A stretch of 64,000 nt of DNA from positions 79,213,561 through 79,277,560 of the forward strand of contig NC_088775.1 in the NCBI RefSeq assembly GCF_954871325.1, given 5' to 3'. Numbering within the stretch: position 1 is the first letter of the stretch; each line of letters starts with the position of its first letter. The stretch comes from Gordionus sp. m RMFG-2023. Taxonomy: Eukaryota; Nematomorpha; Gordioida; Chordodea; Parachordodidae. The position numbers and the translations under genes were made by a program. This document shows positions 34,800 to 47,800 of the stretch, in pieces. The notes under the pieces were generated by a model. The model was given only the letters and a program-made list of their open reading frames with translations. It had not been told where the DNA came from and made no database searches.

Positions 34800-36640
34800 A
34801 AAACAATAACCTTTCATTCTAAATTGCAAAAAAAAAATATTCATTTGAGGTAAAAATCAATAATCAAAAATATAAAAAAAGGACAAATAAAATATTATAA
34901 ATAAAACACGTGTTTAACATAAAAACAGCTAAATAATAATATAAAGGCTTACAAACATAAGAAAATAATATTGATACCCGTCACTGACAGATACAATCAT
35001 GAAGAATTAAACGAGTTTTAATGGTGCGCATGAAGACTGTAAAGTAGTAGAGGGATCATGCGGGGCTGTGAGCGCTATGTATGAAATGGGTGTAGGTGGG
35101 ATAGATACATACATTCTCTATTGGTGTCATTTAATTTTTCTAATATTGTGGGATGGCAGGAGGCCGGCTTTGGTTATTTGAACAATTTTATTGCACAATG
35201 GGTAACTCTGTTGAATGGGCATATGATATATGTATATGTATTATTTTATTTTTTTTAAGAATGACCGATGCAAAACTGAAAAATATATGAGGCGATATGA
35301 AAGCATAAAAATTGAGAATGGAAAACATGAATTATTAATATGCGATGGAGACATATTTAATTTTGCGTCAATTAATGAGTAAATCTTTCATAATATAGCG
35401 AGAATAAATCAAAATATGTAAAGGCGCGATAATAAATAAATCGGAAACTGATGCGAGATAAATAAAATATTAAAAAAACCCAAGCAAAGTGAGTAAATAA
35501 AATTGAGAGCGAAAGGCACGATTTATTGAAATGGGACAAATAAATGATTAATTTTGCGAGAATTTAATAGATAATTAAAATTTTTGATATTTGGAACTTG
35601 AAAGCTTGTAATATTTTATTGTTCTCATCTCATCATTTTTTTTATTCATATTCATTCAAAATTTATCCAATAATTTTTTTAAAAAAATGCTATAAAATAA
35701 ATCACTCATATCAAAATTCTTTAAAATTTATTGCTGCAGTTTTTACTTTTCTTAATATTTTTTTAAAACGTTTGAATGAAAGCTGTGTTTCCTTTATAGG
35801 AATCTCAAGGATATATTAAGATAATAAAAATATTTCAATTGCATTTACAAATTTTAAGATAAATTTTAGCAACAACTACCTAAGTGGTAATATAATTTAT
35901 ATTTTTATTTAATTTTTTTTTAAAAAGTACTAACATAACAAACAATAGTATAATATAATAACAGTTACAATATAACAAAACTGTAGAAAGATGTGTTGCT
36001 TATTTTATCATAACCATGATATTTTAAGTCCACATATAGTTTAAATAATTTTACTTTGATTATTTTCAAATATTTACAGAAATGTCATGCGATAATATTT
36101 ATATTGGAATTGGACAAATTCTACTATAATATAAATATTAATTTATAGAACAGGATTTTATTAAAGAAGGTTTGGTATCAACAAACTGGTAACCTTTATA
36201 ATTATTTTATAAAGGAATCTGAAGCCAAATTAAGCTAAACAGAGATCAGGGGGCATGGAAGATGCTTTCTGCGCTTTTTTTATTGTCAAGCAAGGGCAAA
36301 TAATTTTTTAATATTAATTGTGGTCAAAATTTTCTTCAAAATCCAGTAGCATAAGAGCAATTCTCCGGGCCTGGTTTCAAACTTTTTGTCCAAGCTTATA
36401 GATTTTAAAAAATATTGTGACATTTGGAGGTATTTTTTGAGAATGAAGATTTTTTTTTCTCGCTTTTCCTAATTCCTTAAAATTGTGTATTTCGATAAAA
36501 ATTAGTTATTATTTTGCAAATATATACCCTTATAATTATTTATCTCACCTCTCCCTAAAAAAAAGTAAATCAGAATAACAAGCACCAATGTTTTTAAAAA
36601 ATAGATATATAATTAAAAATTTTCAGAAAACAAGCATTTA
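34800..36640. other. non-coding stretch, nothing recognised
   Basis: AT-rich, with a moderately balanced patch at 35010-35230. No frame, splice-bounded exon or terminal repeat supported. Confidence 0.4.
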
Positions 36641-36690
36641 AAAAAATTAATATTTTAATATAATCCCACCAAAGGCAAGCAAAAATGTGC

Positions 36691-36915
36691 CTAAAGGTTC
36701 TCCACTAATATATGGGGATCCATATAGCCCACCCCCTCTAGGAAATTCCTGGCAATGTCTATGGGATATTATATCAATTAATATTTCATATAATTTCTTA
36801 CTTGACATTTCTAAAACAAAAATCCCAGGCAAATATTTATCCAAAGAGCCAAGCCTAGAGCCCTGCTGTGCAAGTTTGCCTGCATACTCAGACACAAAAA
36901 TATTTAAAAATTCAG
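36691..36915 (-). CDS. two-exon coding remnant, unidentified protein
   Basis: On the minus strand an exon at 36915-36802 (acceptor TTTTACCAG) is open in one phase through YAGKLAQQGSRLGSLDKYLP and GIFVLEMS. A clean 43-bp GT-AG intron (36801-36759) then joins it to 36758-36691, which encodes ARNFLEGVGYMDPHILVENL and a TAG stop. The phase is kept and the joined peptide looks like ordinary globular protein. A further open segment lies upstream at about 37540-37400 (LDQTQRMDQENRKAIDQHYA). I do not recognise the family. It may be the 3' end of a host gene or a gene remnant. An unspliced reading of the same region is also open, so the intron is inferred. Confidence 0.42.
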
Positions 36916-37544
36916 CTGGTAAAATTTTTTAAAAATTAATAATTTCTCTGGGATTGACAAAGCAATTGTAATTTTTATTTTACCTAACTTAAAATTAATT
37001 TATACTTTCAAATAAAATTTTTGGTCCTGACTCTAAAAATTTTGACATGAAAAAAATTAAATGTACTAATCTATAATGATCACATACCCCCTCCCCCTCA
37101 TTATGGAGTATCTTAGTGAATCTAGTACAACTACACATGCAATTGGAAGGCCAAAAATAAGTTTTAAAGACTACTATAACTCCAGTTATACATAAGTTAT
37201 ATTTTATGACTATTATTATCTACAAATGAGGTTTTATTTTCTGATGATTTCATTAAATTGAGAGCTATTATAATAGCCTTTTCAGAGGTGTAACAGACAC
37301 ACCAGTAGGATGTTCAAGTTAAATTTTACAGATTAGTGTGCCTGAATAAGCCTCAAATTATGGATAGAGGAAAGGAGTGGGGGAAGATTTTTGCATTATG
37401 AGCACAATCAATTTTTGATGAGATTTTTTTGTTTTTTTAATTTTGTTAAAAGCATAGTGTTGATCTATAGCCTTCCTATTTTCCTGGTCCATCCTTTGAG
37501 TCTGATCCAAAAAAATTATATTTTGATTGATAAATTTTTTTTAA

Positions 37545-38200
37545 AATGATCTCTCTTATTATAAATTTAAGTAAACAAGAGATGTTATTATTAAATTAAA
37601 ATAGCAATATATCATATGTCATATTATTAGAATAAAATTATTCTGCAAATCATCTAATAATAAAAAATAAATAAATTACTATAAGAAATAAAAATATATC
37701 TACAAAAATATAAAAATATATCATTTTTGAATAATTTAATAGCAAATAAACGGCAATAAAATGCTTAAAATTATTTTAATCTTACCTTATATATATATCA
37801 TCATATCATATCAATCAAAATTTATCCAATGAAAAAAAATTTTTTAAATTTTAAGCACAGATGTTTATATAATGAATGCATGAGATATATTTTATAGAAA
37901 GTTTTGAAAATAACAGTAAAAAGCTATTTTATAAAAGTGATCTATTAATTATTATATAAAAAAGGATATCTAATTTTAAGAATATACTAACATAAATCTA
38001 TTTTAATAATAATAATAATATAACATATAAAGAATATTATAACTTTTTTTTTTCAATTTTAATAAATATTAAAAACAAAATCATAACTAATTATAAATGT
38101 AAAATCAGGGGTGTAGTTACGTGGGCGGTGTTACAGGAACCAAGTCAACCCCCATATCCCGCTTATTTTTATTTTTAGCTCTCCTTCTAAATTTTGAGAA
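37545..38200. other. non-coding stretch, nothing recognised
   Basis: Very AT-rich sequence between the unidentified exons and the old LTR copy. Confidence 0.4.
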
Positions 38201-38204
38201 GCGG

Positions 38205-39010
38205 TTTTTTTATTGGAATCTAATAAATCATTTACACAAATAATATTAATCACAATTAATCCAACAACAACATAATAATACAATCACAACAATATAAACA
38301 TTGTCATCCCATTTCATAATCCCCAACACTCATGCTAGAACTTTCCTTCATCTCCAAAACCCAGCGTCTACATGACAGGATTTTCACTGGATGCAAACCC
38401 CCTTCGAAAACCTTTGCCTACCCCCCTAAAAAATCGCCGCCTTCGGCGGCGGTGACTCTTTATCATTATTTTTACCTATTTATTTATTGATACTCTTTTC
38501 AAAGAATTTATAAAGGATAACCTAAATTAATCTATATCTACTACCAACTATCTATATTTTGTGATTATAAATAATTTATTTTTTAGATAATAAATTTAAT
38601 TAAAACCTCCATTATTTACAATTAGTTATCATGACATTATGAGCTTGCTAAAATATCTAAACCTTTTAAATTACATTAAAAAGGATAGTTTATTTGGAAA
38701 ACAATGTATATGATTGTTTGCAATATATAGATTTGGTCGATGAATTGTATTATAATAATACTATAATAAAGTAAAATTTTTACAGCAGAAAATTTTGTCC
38801 TATTTCATCTCAAAATTTAATAGATAACCCCCCCCCCCCAAAAAAAAATTTATCCTACCCCCAATAAAGCAGCTTACCTCCTACCCCCTCAAAATAATAG
38901 GATGCAAACTGCTCCTACCCCTCCCGCTCATGTAGACGTTGCCAAAACCATATGATGCGGATTCATTATTCTAGTCTGTCAATCCCCGTAGTTAGTTGCT
39001 AATCACTACA
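38205..39010 (-). repeat. old LTR copy (3'), split by a MITE
   Basis: Shares TCTAATAAATCATTTA, GAACTTTCCTTCATCTCC and CAATCCCCGT with 49400-49903. The MITE at 38362-38941 is inserted within it. Confidence 0.6.
38362..38941. mobile_element. hAT-type MITE (CGTCTACATGA ends)
   Basis: Ends CAGCGTCTACATGA and the complement of CAACGTCTACATGA, with a perfect 8-bp duplication CCAAAACC (38354-38361, 38942-38949). Near the left end is a strong GC hairpin (CGCCGCC-TTC-GGCGGCGG, ~38432-38451); near the right is a 12-C run (38828-38839). Confidence 0.88.
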
Positions 39011-39254
39011 TCTCTCCTCCACTTCCTTTATAATCCAAAACATCCACTTACAGTCGCAAACCTTGGGTGGTCTCAATGGTGTTAAACATTGTACAGTTCT
39101 CTAGGATCCGGTTATCGCTTGAACGAGAACTTGGTTACCATCAATTCTGCACTCACCATTATCACCAATCGCACTCACGTGGAAAGTTCCTGGATCGATG
39201 GGCCTCATTAATGGACTATCCCCTTTTTACTTGAATCTTGGGCAAATATCACAA
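39011..39254 (-). other. interior remnant of the old LTR element
   Basis: A balanced-composition segment between the old LTR and a hAT-like end. The minus strand has a partly open frame (MRPIDPGTFHVSAIGDNGEC) directly upstream of the purine tract. Consistent with the last coding part of the old LTR element; not identified further. Confidence 0.4.
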
Positions 39255-39345
39255 GCAGTAACGTCGCTAGGGGTGAAGGCGCAGGGGCTCGAGCCCCCTG
39301 AAAAATTTGAATAGCCCCCTCAAGCAAAAAATTTTTTTTTAATGA
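39255..39345. repeat. orphan hAT-like terminus
   Basis: CAGTAACGTCGCTAGGGGTG is a typical hAT end, followed by the perfect 14-bp palindrome GGGGCTCGAGCCCC (39284-39297). A partner end was not found. Confidence 0.45.
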
Positions 39346-39746
39346 CTTAATATCCCCTTGAACTAAAAATAAATTTTTTTAATTGCTCCCTGAACTATTT
39401 CTTTTATAATTCTATTGAGTAATATATAGATTTCATTTTATTATCTAAAAATTAATAAGACTATCTTAATTTTTATTAAATGAGTACTATTTTAATTATT
39501 AGATTAGATTAATTCATATAAATTATATTTTCACTATGTTAGCTTGCGATCAAATTCTATGTTAAAAATATATCAATATCATTCACTAAATATTAATTTA
39601 GCATTAACAGTTGAATCTTAATTGACCTTTATTATTTTAATTATTATATAACTATAATCATTTATTAATTGAAAATTAATAAATTTAATTTTAGCCGAGT
39701 ATAACAACACTAATCAACTATATTATTGATTTTTAAATTTAATTAT

Positions 39747-40980
39747 TCCGGTCCGACCGGTCTTATCAGACTTTTCGGTCCTAGGGACGGTCCCGTCCAA
39801 CAAGACGGTCCCACGGTCCGGTCCGGTCCGAACGAAGACCGATTTAAGAATATAAAAGTTTACTATAAATTGCTTTATAGTTAATGTGTATGTACATGAA
39901 CATATAAAATATGATTATTTAATGCCTAACACTTATAATATCTAATTCATCGTTTACTTTTTATATTCTTCCGTTTCATTAAATTCAATATTCATAGTTT
40001 ACTTTTTATATTCTCTCGTTTCATTCAATTAAATTCAATCGCCTTCAAGTATTTTAATTTAGTAGGGTAGGTAGTATTATATTTTATTTTTAGAAATGTA
40101 TATTGAAATCATAGAAGTTGATATTGAAATGCCACACTCTTCAAGGGGTGAAAGAATGACTATTATTGATGAAAATCAAAAAAATTCATCAAATTCTTTA
40201 AAAGATGTTAAAGAATTATACAATTATAAAAAAGAGACTGGTCATAAGATTTGTAAAATCTGTTTACAATCATTTTCAAATACATCTAACACAAGTAAAT
40301 TAAGCATATATACTATTAGCTGGGAACCAATATTAAAAACCCAATATAAACAAAATATTATATTGATATTGGTTTAAACAATATTTTCTATTTCTTGTAT
40401 CTTGTATTGGTTTATATTAAATTGGTTCAAATTCAAATAACTAATTAAAAAAATAGAAATAAATAGTGATTATAAAACCCTTTCATTATCAATATAATGA
40501 ATTGTTATTATGCCCATAAAGGGTATTATATTTGGAGAGGACCAAATGTCCATTGTTAAGGAAAATTTAGATGTAATGTTAGAACGTACAGTTAAATTGA
40601 TAAAGGAACTATGTTAATATTTCATAATTTCTATTTTTAATCTTTTTCTAGAAAGTAATTTTAGTGAGGGGTTAGAATATCCTATTAAATTTTTAAAAGT
40701 GATATTCTCAACCATTGAAAAGGCTGTTATTTTGTATTTTAATATTCTTTTGACTAGGCCTTTGTGTATAATATAATAAAAATGAATTGATGATATAATT
40801 GAAATATTAATAGGGAGTTTAACTATTCATTTTTAATAAATTTAAATGCAGAATAAAACTTTTGTAGCTTTATAGAAAATTTTTTTTAGACGGTCCCATG
40901 GTTCGGTCTCAGACTTAACGGTCTATCGGTCCGGCCCCATTTTAGAGAAAAAAGACCGGACCGGACCGTTGCAAACACTA
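39747..40980 (+). mobile_element. hAT transposon 5, GGTCCGG-rich ends, decayed
   Basis: The right end reads (reversed) TAGTGTTTGCAACGGTCCGG. The left end starts within the same repeat-rich zone (TCCGGTCCGACCGG). Perfect 8-bp TTAATTAT flanks it at 39739-39746 and 40981-40988. Both ends are packed with GGTCCGG/CGGTCC repeats. A BED-finger-like frame lies inside. The left tip seems shortened, and in this AT-rich DNA the duplication could be partly chance. Confidence 0.7.
40096..40377 (+). pseudogene. BED-finger fragment of hAT transposase
   Basis: 93-codon frame with HKICKICLQSFSNTSNTSKL, a BED-type finger lacking its distal His pair in frame. Followed only by short frames. Confidence 0.5.
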
Positions 40981-40989
40981 TTAATTATC

Positions 40990-42540
40990 ATGTTTCTTTC
41001 TAAAATTATTTTCAAGGCCAAATCCAAATAAGTATAAGAGATTTATTTATAAATATGTAGTCATATAGGTTATAATCCTCTATTATATATAATTATTTAT
41101 AAAATATTAAATAAAATGCCACTTTTGCAGACGTATTTGACAGTTATATAATATATTACAGTTAATATTTTTAAAATTTTACTAATCAATGCTTTTGATA
41201 ATAAATATAAGTAACAATTTGCATTCAACTATTTAAAGCCATTTATTTATTTAAAATATTATTATAATTAAACATCATATTATTCATTCCACAATGGATG
41301 TAATAAATTCGATATCTTTTCATCTCTTTTTTTACGTGTTTATATTTCTTCTTTGAAAAACAGTTTTGAGTTAAATTTTTAATACGAATATATTTTAATA
41401 CTATTATTTTAAGATATAATATACCAACTAGAGATGGTGCGACAATAATATATAAAATTTTAATTGCTTTCATGATATCACTCTGGTTCTTATTTTATAG
41501 TTACAAAATGTTTCATTTCTGATATGTCATCCTTGCCGTGTAAATAACTCAAGGCTTCAATATATTTGCATAATTTCTTCTAAAGATTTTTAGTGTTTTT
41601 GTTTCATCAATTCTAACATAATAAATTTTGATATGGGTTACCATAATGAGTGTCATGGCTATGACTGTAAATTAACCAGCATCTATTATTTGTGTGGGTA
41701 TGTAATTTAAGATTATAACTACAGCTGCTGAGAGCATATGATTGCATATTTTAGATATGCAATAATGGTCTGTAGTCGTTTATATACCATTAAAAATGGA
41801 AGATAATCTTTTAAAAATTTTATATATAATTTTCCCGATTACTTATCTAGCTTCCATCATGTCATCTAAGAGGAAACTCTAACTACCATATAGTTTTATG
41901 ATTTGGATTGGTCGTTTATATTCTATTCTTCAAGAATTGTTAATTTGGTAAGGCCTATAAATTTTTTCTTATTAGTCCATTCTATAAAACATTGTCTAAA
42001 ATGGTAACAGAGAGTTATATTAGTTTCATGACATTTTGTCAATGTAAGTTGATAAGAATTATATAGCCTTATGTGGTTTTTAAAAACCATTATCAATTGA
42101 GGCATATATATGAATTAATTAACCTTTTTTTCATTTGCAATTCTTTAAACGCAAATTTGGTTTATATCAACCATCGAAAATATTTTATACTGTAATAAAT
42201 AGATTTTGTATTAAAAAATATTATTTTTAGATAAGTCTTGTATTGTTTTAATTATTTATATATTTGTTTATTTTGTATGCAAAATATAATAAATGACATA
42301 ATATGAAATTCAGAATAATTGTTTAGAGTTAGCAAATTTTTAAAAAGTATAATATATTAATATAAAAGCAAATTGGGGGTACGGACGCCTCTGACTGCAA
42401 GTATCTTCGATGAACAAAATCGATTCTAATTATATTCCGAATAGAAGGTAGGGACTATGATTGCGAATTCATAGCCCCACTCATCCTCATATTTAACCTC
42501 TATATGATGACTATGGCTGATAACCCAGAGTCTTTTGTAA
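40990..42540. other. AT-rich interior, nothing recognised
   Basis: Between hAT 5 and the tandem repeat. Probably old LTR-element interior or host intergenic sequence; short frames only. Confidence 0.35.
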
Positions 42541-42544
42541 TTTT

Positions 42545-42745
42545 TATAATTAGGTCTAATTTGGCAGATTCTTCTATCAGTAACCTTTTTTGAATGTTCA
42601 AATTAGCCAGGTTCTTTTATCAGAAACCTTTTTTCCAATAGCCAAATTAGCCAGGGTCTTCTGTCTTGTCAGTAACCATCCCAATGTTTAAATTAGCCAG
42701 AATCTTTTATCAGTAAACTTTTACCATGTGTCTAAATTACCACAG
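42545..42745. repeat. degenerate ~44-bp tandem repeat, 4-5 units
   Basis: Units share AAATTAGCCAGG, TCTTTTATCAG and TAACCTTTT. The plus strand here and on to 43312 is C-rich and G-poor, a strand bias that fits minus-strand LTR-element interior. Confidence 0.65.
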
Positions 42746-43312
42746 ATCCATAATCCATAAACCAAATTACCATGCAAATGTCACTATTATTAGTATTTAT
42801 GTTTTCAAAATATTATTTCCCAAAATGTTCCATTTTTTTACTGTCATCAATTCCCCAAAATTAATTTATCACTATTTAAACTAAATCCCCAAATCAATTA
42901 TCATAAATTATTCATAATCTCAAATTATATTTTAATCCATTTACCACTTTGTTCATGCCAGATGGCTCTTCATATTTGATAAATATTTTTAATAATTAAT
43001 AAACCCAATCATTACCCAAACTTAATAATTATTCAATTCATTCATCATTTGTACCAAATTAACTATTTCTTATTTTATCATTTTCTTCTTTTGTCAATAC
43101 ATTCATCACCCAATTTTTATTGGTCAGCAATTATAATAATTTATTCGTTATCAGAACCATTGCATAATCATAATTCATTTCTTACAATATTCCATAATCT
43201 ATTCATTGTCTAAATTCTGATTCACAATTATATCTTTATTCCAAATTTAATTCATGAAATATCCAATACATTGATATTGCGCAGCCTAATATCGCATGTA
43301 TAAAATAGTTCA

Positions 43313-43801
43313 TGTTGTATATGCAAATTCGAATGTTAATTTTGAAAAGTGATTATTCATAAATAAATGGTAGACGAAGATAATATTTTTGGGGTAATTT
43401 GTCTATGTAAATAATCTTAAATTGAACATAATATTTTTCTATAAATTTTATATATATATTCAAATATGCAAATTTTATATATTTAATTCTTCGAAAATTG
43501 TTTAATTTTTGTATATATATATATATACATTGTTAATTCAAAAAAGTTCAGTTTTTGGATAATTTGGATTCTTCGAAAATTATTTTATTTTTTATTGACC
43601 GATGATTTTTTTGATTATTAATTTACAGACGATATTTTGATTATTATTTTGGATTTGATAGAAGTTGAATAAAGAGTAAAAGTAGTGAATTAGTATTAGA
43701 AATTATTAATAATTATATATTTATTTATTTATTATTAGTTCCATAGATATTCAGTCTCTCTCACTAGCCTCAGCAATAAATATCAATCCCATATTGGTAC
43801 A
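43313..43801 (+). repeat. 5' LTR of the Ty3/gypsy element
   Basis: 489 bp, TGTTG...GTACA, preceded by the target duplication GTTCA. Confidence 0.95.
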
Positions 43802-43802
43802 G

Positions 43803-43820
43803 TGGTGCCTTACAGCGATT
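43803..43820 (+). promoter_or_regulatory. primer-binding site
   Basis: TGGTGCCTTACAGCGATT starts two bases after the 5' LTR. TGG complements a tRNA CCA end; the tRNA is not identified. Confidence 0.6.
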
Positions 43821-44020
43821 GATCCAGGCTTTAGAAGATCAAAAGTCAGTCTAATTATGCATTGGAACAAGGTAAAAAAAATAATAAAAAATATATATAA
43901 ATTTTTGATAATTTCGGTTCTCTTATTGATGTTATATAAATTTTGGATCTTGGTATTGGTTTTATTCGTATGTTTATATTTATTTAATTGTTTAAGATAA
44001 GTTAAAATTATTTTAATCAA

Positions 44021-44452
44021 GTGGTTATTGAGTACACTTTAATGTATATTACGCAAATAAATTTATTAAGTTTAATACTTGAAAATATAAGTATAATTAT
44101 ATTTTTGGTGCTAATTTTAAGTTTCACGTTAGGTTTAATTATAGGAAGAAATACGACTTACGTTAAGATAGAGATTAAAGAGTTAGAAAATATTAAGAAT
44201 ATATTAAGAGAGGAAGATAAGAAAAGAAATATAAACAACTTCATACGAACGGATAATTACAGACAAATAATTTGCTATAGTTGTGGTCAGCCGGGCCACA
44301 TGTCGCGCCAGTGTGAGATAACGAAGAATCTAAGATGCGCGAGGTGTGGCAAGAATGGCCATGTGGCTATAAGTTGCAGAGTAAACAATTCAATTGTAAG
44401 GTGCAATAATTGTGCCCAAGAAGGACACACACAAGAAAATTGCAATAAATGA
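44021..44452 (+). CDS. Gag-like ORF with three CCHC zinc knuckles
   Basis: 143 codons. An N-terminal hydrophobic stretch of about 30 residues (ISIIIFLVLILSFTLGLII, ~28-46) is followed by a basic linker and three knuckles: CYSCGQPGHMSRQC, CARCGKNGHVAISC and CNNCAQEGHTQENC. Knuckles of this type bind nucleic acid in the nucleocapsid part of Gag. I do not recognise a capsid domain. It lies between the primer site and pol, the usual gag position. Confidence 0.8.
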   Translation: MVIEYTLMYITQINLLSLILENISIIIFLVLILSFTLGLIIGRNTTYVKIEIKELENIKNILREEDKKRNINNFIRTDNYRQIICYSCGQPGHMSRQCEITKNLRCARCGKNGHVAISCRVNNSIVRCNNCAQEGHTQENCNK

Positions 44453-44463
44453 CTAAGAGAGAA

Positions 44464-44853
44464 ATATTTTAATTTTAATGATAAATTTTGTAATGATAAT
44501 AATTTTTCTAAGGTTGATAATTTTAATTCAGTTAAGAATAAATATTTTAATTTTAATGATAAATTTTGTAATGATAATAATTTTTCTAAGGTTGATAATT
44601 TTAATTCAGTTAAGAATAAATATTTTAATTTTAATGATAAATTTTGTAATGATAATAATTTTTCTAAGGTTGATAATTTTAATTCAGTTAAGAATAAATA
44701 TTGTAATTTTAATGATAAATTTTGTAATGATAATAATTTTTCTAATGTTAATAGTTTTAATTCAGGTAAGAATAAATATGTTAATTATAATGATAAATTT
44801 GGTAATGATAATAATTTTTTTAACGTTGATAATTTAGTAGAAAATAAGAATAA
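44464..44853 (+). repeat. 78-bp tandem repeat, five units
   Basis: Units start at 44464, 44542, 44620, 44698 and 44776. The period is a multiple of three (26 codons) and the first units are nearly identical. In one frame it encodes Asn/Asp/Lys/Phe-rich repeats. It lies between the gag-like ORF and pol. Confidence 0.9.
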
Positions 44854-44878
44854 AGATTTTAATTTTAATAATGATAAT

Positions 44879-47800
44879 TTGGATAATGTTGATAATGCTA
44901 GTGCAAGTAAGAATAATTATGGTAATAAGAACGAGAAATTTTGCGATGATAAAAAGTGCTTTAACGTTGATAATTATAATTCAAGCGATATTAATAGAAG
45001 TGATATAAAGATAAAAAGTAGAGATTTTGAAATATATAGAATTAAAAAGGCAACTAGGGTAGACGTACTAAAGATGGAATTAGAGAATTTTTTAATGAAA
45101 AATAGATGCCCTAGAGTAAAGATAAACATGGAGGAAGCAGAAATTTGTTTTTTATTAGATACAGGAGCAGAAATTAGTTTAATAAGTATAAAGGATTTTA
45201 TGAGATTTTGGCCAGAGAAAGAGTTTGTTACTAAAAAGATAAGAGCCAAACAACTGGATGGTAGCATGGTGAAAATTTTAGGGTATTATAGGGTAAGGTT
45301 ACCAAGAGTTAATAAAAGTATAAATTTGTGGATAACGACGTTGAAGATTGAACCGATTTTAGGATGGGATGATATAAAAACGTTAGGTCCAGTTTATAAT
45401 TGGTGGAAATTTTTCGATACTATCCCTGTAAGTAATGATGAAAATAGTGAAAGGATAGATTTCGATAGATTTAAGTTACCTATTATAGAGGATAAACAAG
45501 AATTAGTTCTCGATAAACTTAGAAATCGAACACCAGAATTTTTGATTAAATATAGAAGCAACTTAGAAGAAGATAAGAAAACAAGAGATACAAAGACAAT
45601 AGAGGTAAATTCAGTCGAAATTAAACAAGAAATTAATAATATGGTAGACCAGAATGTTGTTGAAGAAATTGTTGACAAAGAAATAAAGATTATTTTGAAT
45701 AGGTATAATGAAGTCTTTAAAGAAGAATTAGGTACTCTGAAAAATTTTGAAGTAGATATACGATTAGAAGAAAATTATAGGCCTAAGTTTTGTGGCATAA
45801 GAAGATTACCGTTTTCCTGGATAGAAGAGATAGATAAAGAATTAGATAAATGGTTAAAAGACGGAATAATAAAACCAATAGTGCATAGTGAATGGGCAAC
45901 ACCTTTAGTGCCCATAAGAAAACCAGATAACAGTTTAAGATTGTGTATAGACTATAGAGTAACAGTTAATAAGTGCGTAATAAATGAAAAGTATCCACTA
46001 CCTAGAATAGAACAACTGCTAGCGAATTTAAGAGGAGACACCCTGTTTTCAAAGATTGATTTTTCGAATGCTTATTTGCAAATTAAGGTGAGTGAAAAGA
46101 CAAGTAAGATACTAACGATTACAACTCATAGAGGTTTGTTTGCATTCTGCCGATTACCTTTTGGTTTGAAAATATCAGCGCCAATATTTCAAAGAACGAT
46201 GACGGCGTTATTTCAAGGAATAAAAGGAATAATGTATTATTTAGATGATGTTTTGATATCTGGTAGAACAGAAGAAGAACACAATTCGAGATTAGTTAAA
46301 GTGTTAGATATTATATTAGAAAATGGTTTAAAAGCTAATTTGAAGAAGAGCGTTTTTGGAGTAAAAGAAATAAAGTATTTAGGACATGTTATAAAGGGAA
46401 ATGAGATTACGCCAATTGTAAAGAATATAGATAAGATCATGAATATGAGAGCCCCGAATAATAAAGCGGAGGTACAAGCGTTTTTAGGAGCAACAAATTA
46501 TTATCATCGGTTTGTTCAAAATTTTGCAGAAATTGCTACACCGTTGTATGATTTATTAAAGAAAAATAAAAAGTTTGAATGGGGAGAAGCACAGGAGAAA
46601 AGTTTCGAAAAGTTAAAAATAAAGATGGTAGAGAAGCCTATTTTAAGTTGTTTTAATGAGAAATTAAATATTATTTTAGCAGTAGATGCTTCTAATGAAG
46701 GTATAGGAGGAGTTTTGTTGCAGATGATAGATAATGTGGAGAAACCTGTTTTATTTTTATCGAGACGATTTAATAGCACTGAGAAAAATTACTCAACGAT
46801 AGAAAGAGAGGCTCTAGCAGTGAAATTCGGGCTTACGAAATGTAAGGAATATCTGATAGGAAAAAGGTTTTTATTGTATACGGACCATAAGCCGTTGGTA
46901 GATTTATTTAAAAAAGAGAATAAGGAACTTATGATTTCACCCAGGTTGCAAAAATGGCTAATTTTAGTTGGTAATTTCGATTTTGAAATAAAATTCAGAG
47001 AAGGTAAACAAAATTGCTTACCGGACATTTTATCAAGATTGTTTAATAAAGACATTGAAGACAAAGAACCAGTAATCAATAGTTTAGAATATATAGAAGA
47101 AGAAGAAAATGTAAATGGTAATATTATAAGAGCGGTGAGAATAGATACAAGAGAAAAACCTATAACATTTGATATAGTAGATAAGATATCCCAAAAGGAT
47201 GAAGAATTAATAAGAATTAAAGCTTGTTTAAAAGGAGATATAGAATGGAAAAATGAAGATAAAGCGTTTAAAAAAGTTAAGAGTGAATTAATAGAAGACA
47301 ATTGTTTATTGAGAGGATATAGATTAGTGATACCGAATAAATTAAGAAAGGAAACCTTAAATGTAATACATTCAGGTCATCAAGGCATAGAAAGAATGAA
47401 AAATAAAGCGCCTAAGATGAATAAGGAAATAGAAGAGTTAACAAGGAGCTGTGAAACCTGTAACATGTGGGCTAATGTTCCAGCAAAGAATAAGGAAGAT
47501 AAATGGCCAAAGACAGAAATTCCATGCGAAAGAATACATGTAGATTTTTTAGAATATGAGAAGAAAAGATTTTTTATCATGGTAGATGCAGGTTCAAAAT
47601 GGATAGATTGTCAGCAAGTTTCAGGTTTATCAACAAGAGTAGCTTTAGACAAGATAAAGGATTTTGTAGGCAAATATGGTTTGATGAAGACGATAGTATC
47701 AGATGGAGGTCCAGCGTTTAAAGGTAGAGCATTTGATAAATTTTGTGATAGGTGGAATATTAGACATTTATTATCACCACCTTATTACCCAAGAAGCAAT

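Noticed and set aside
36687-36932. Plus-strand 81-codon frame opposite the unidentified exons
   Set aside because: The minus strand shows a phase-preserving GT-AG intron and a more protein-like sequence.
44478-44837. 119-codon Ile/Leu-rich frame that looks like a membrane protein
   Set aside because: It is a shadow frame of the 78-bp tandem array; all units repeat the same peptide.
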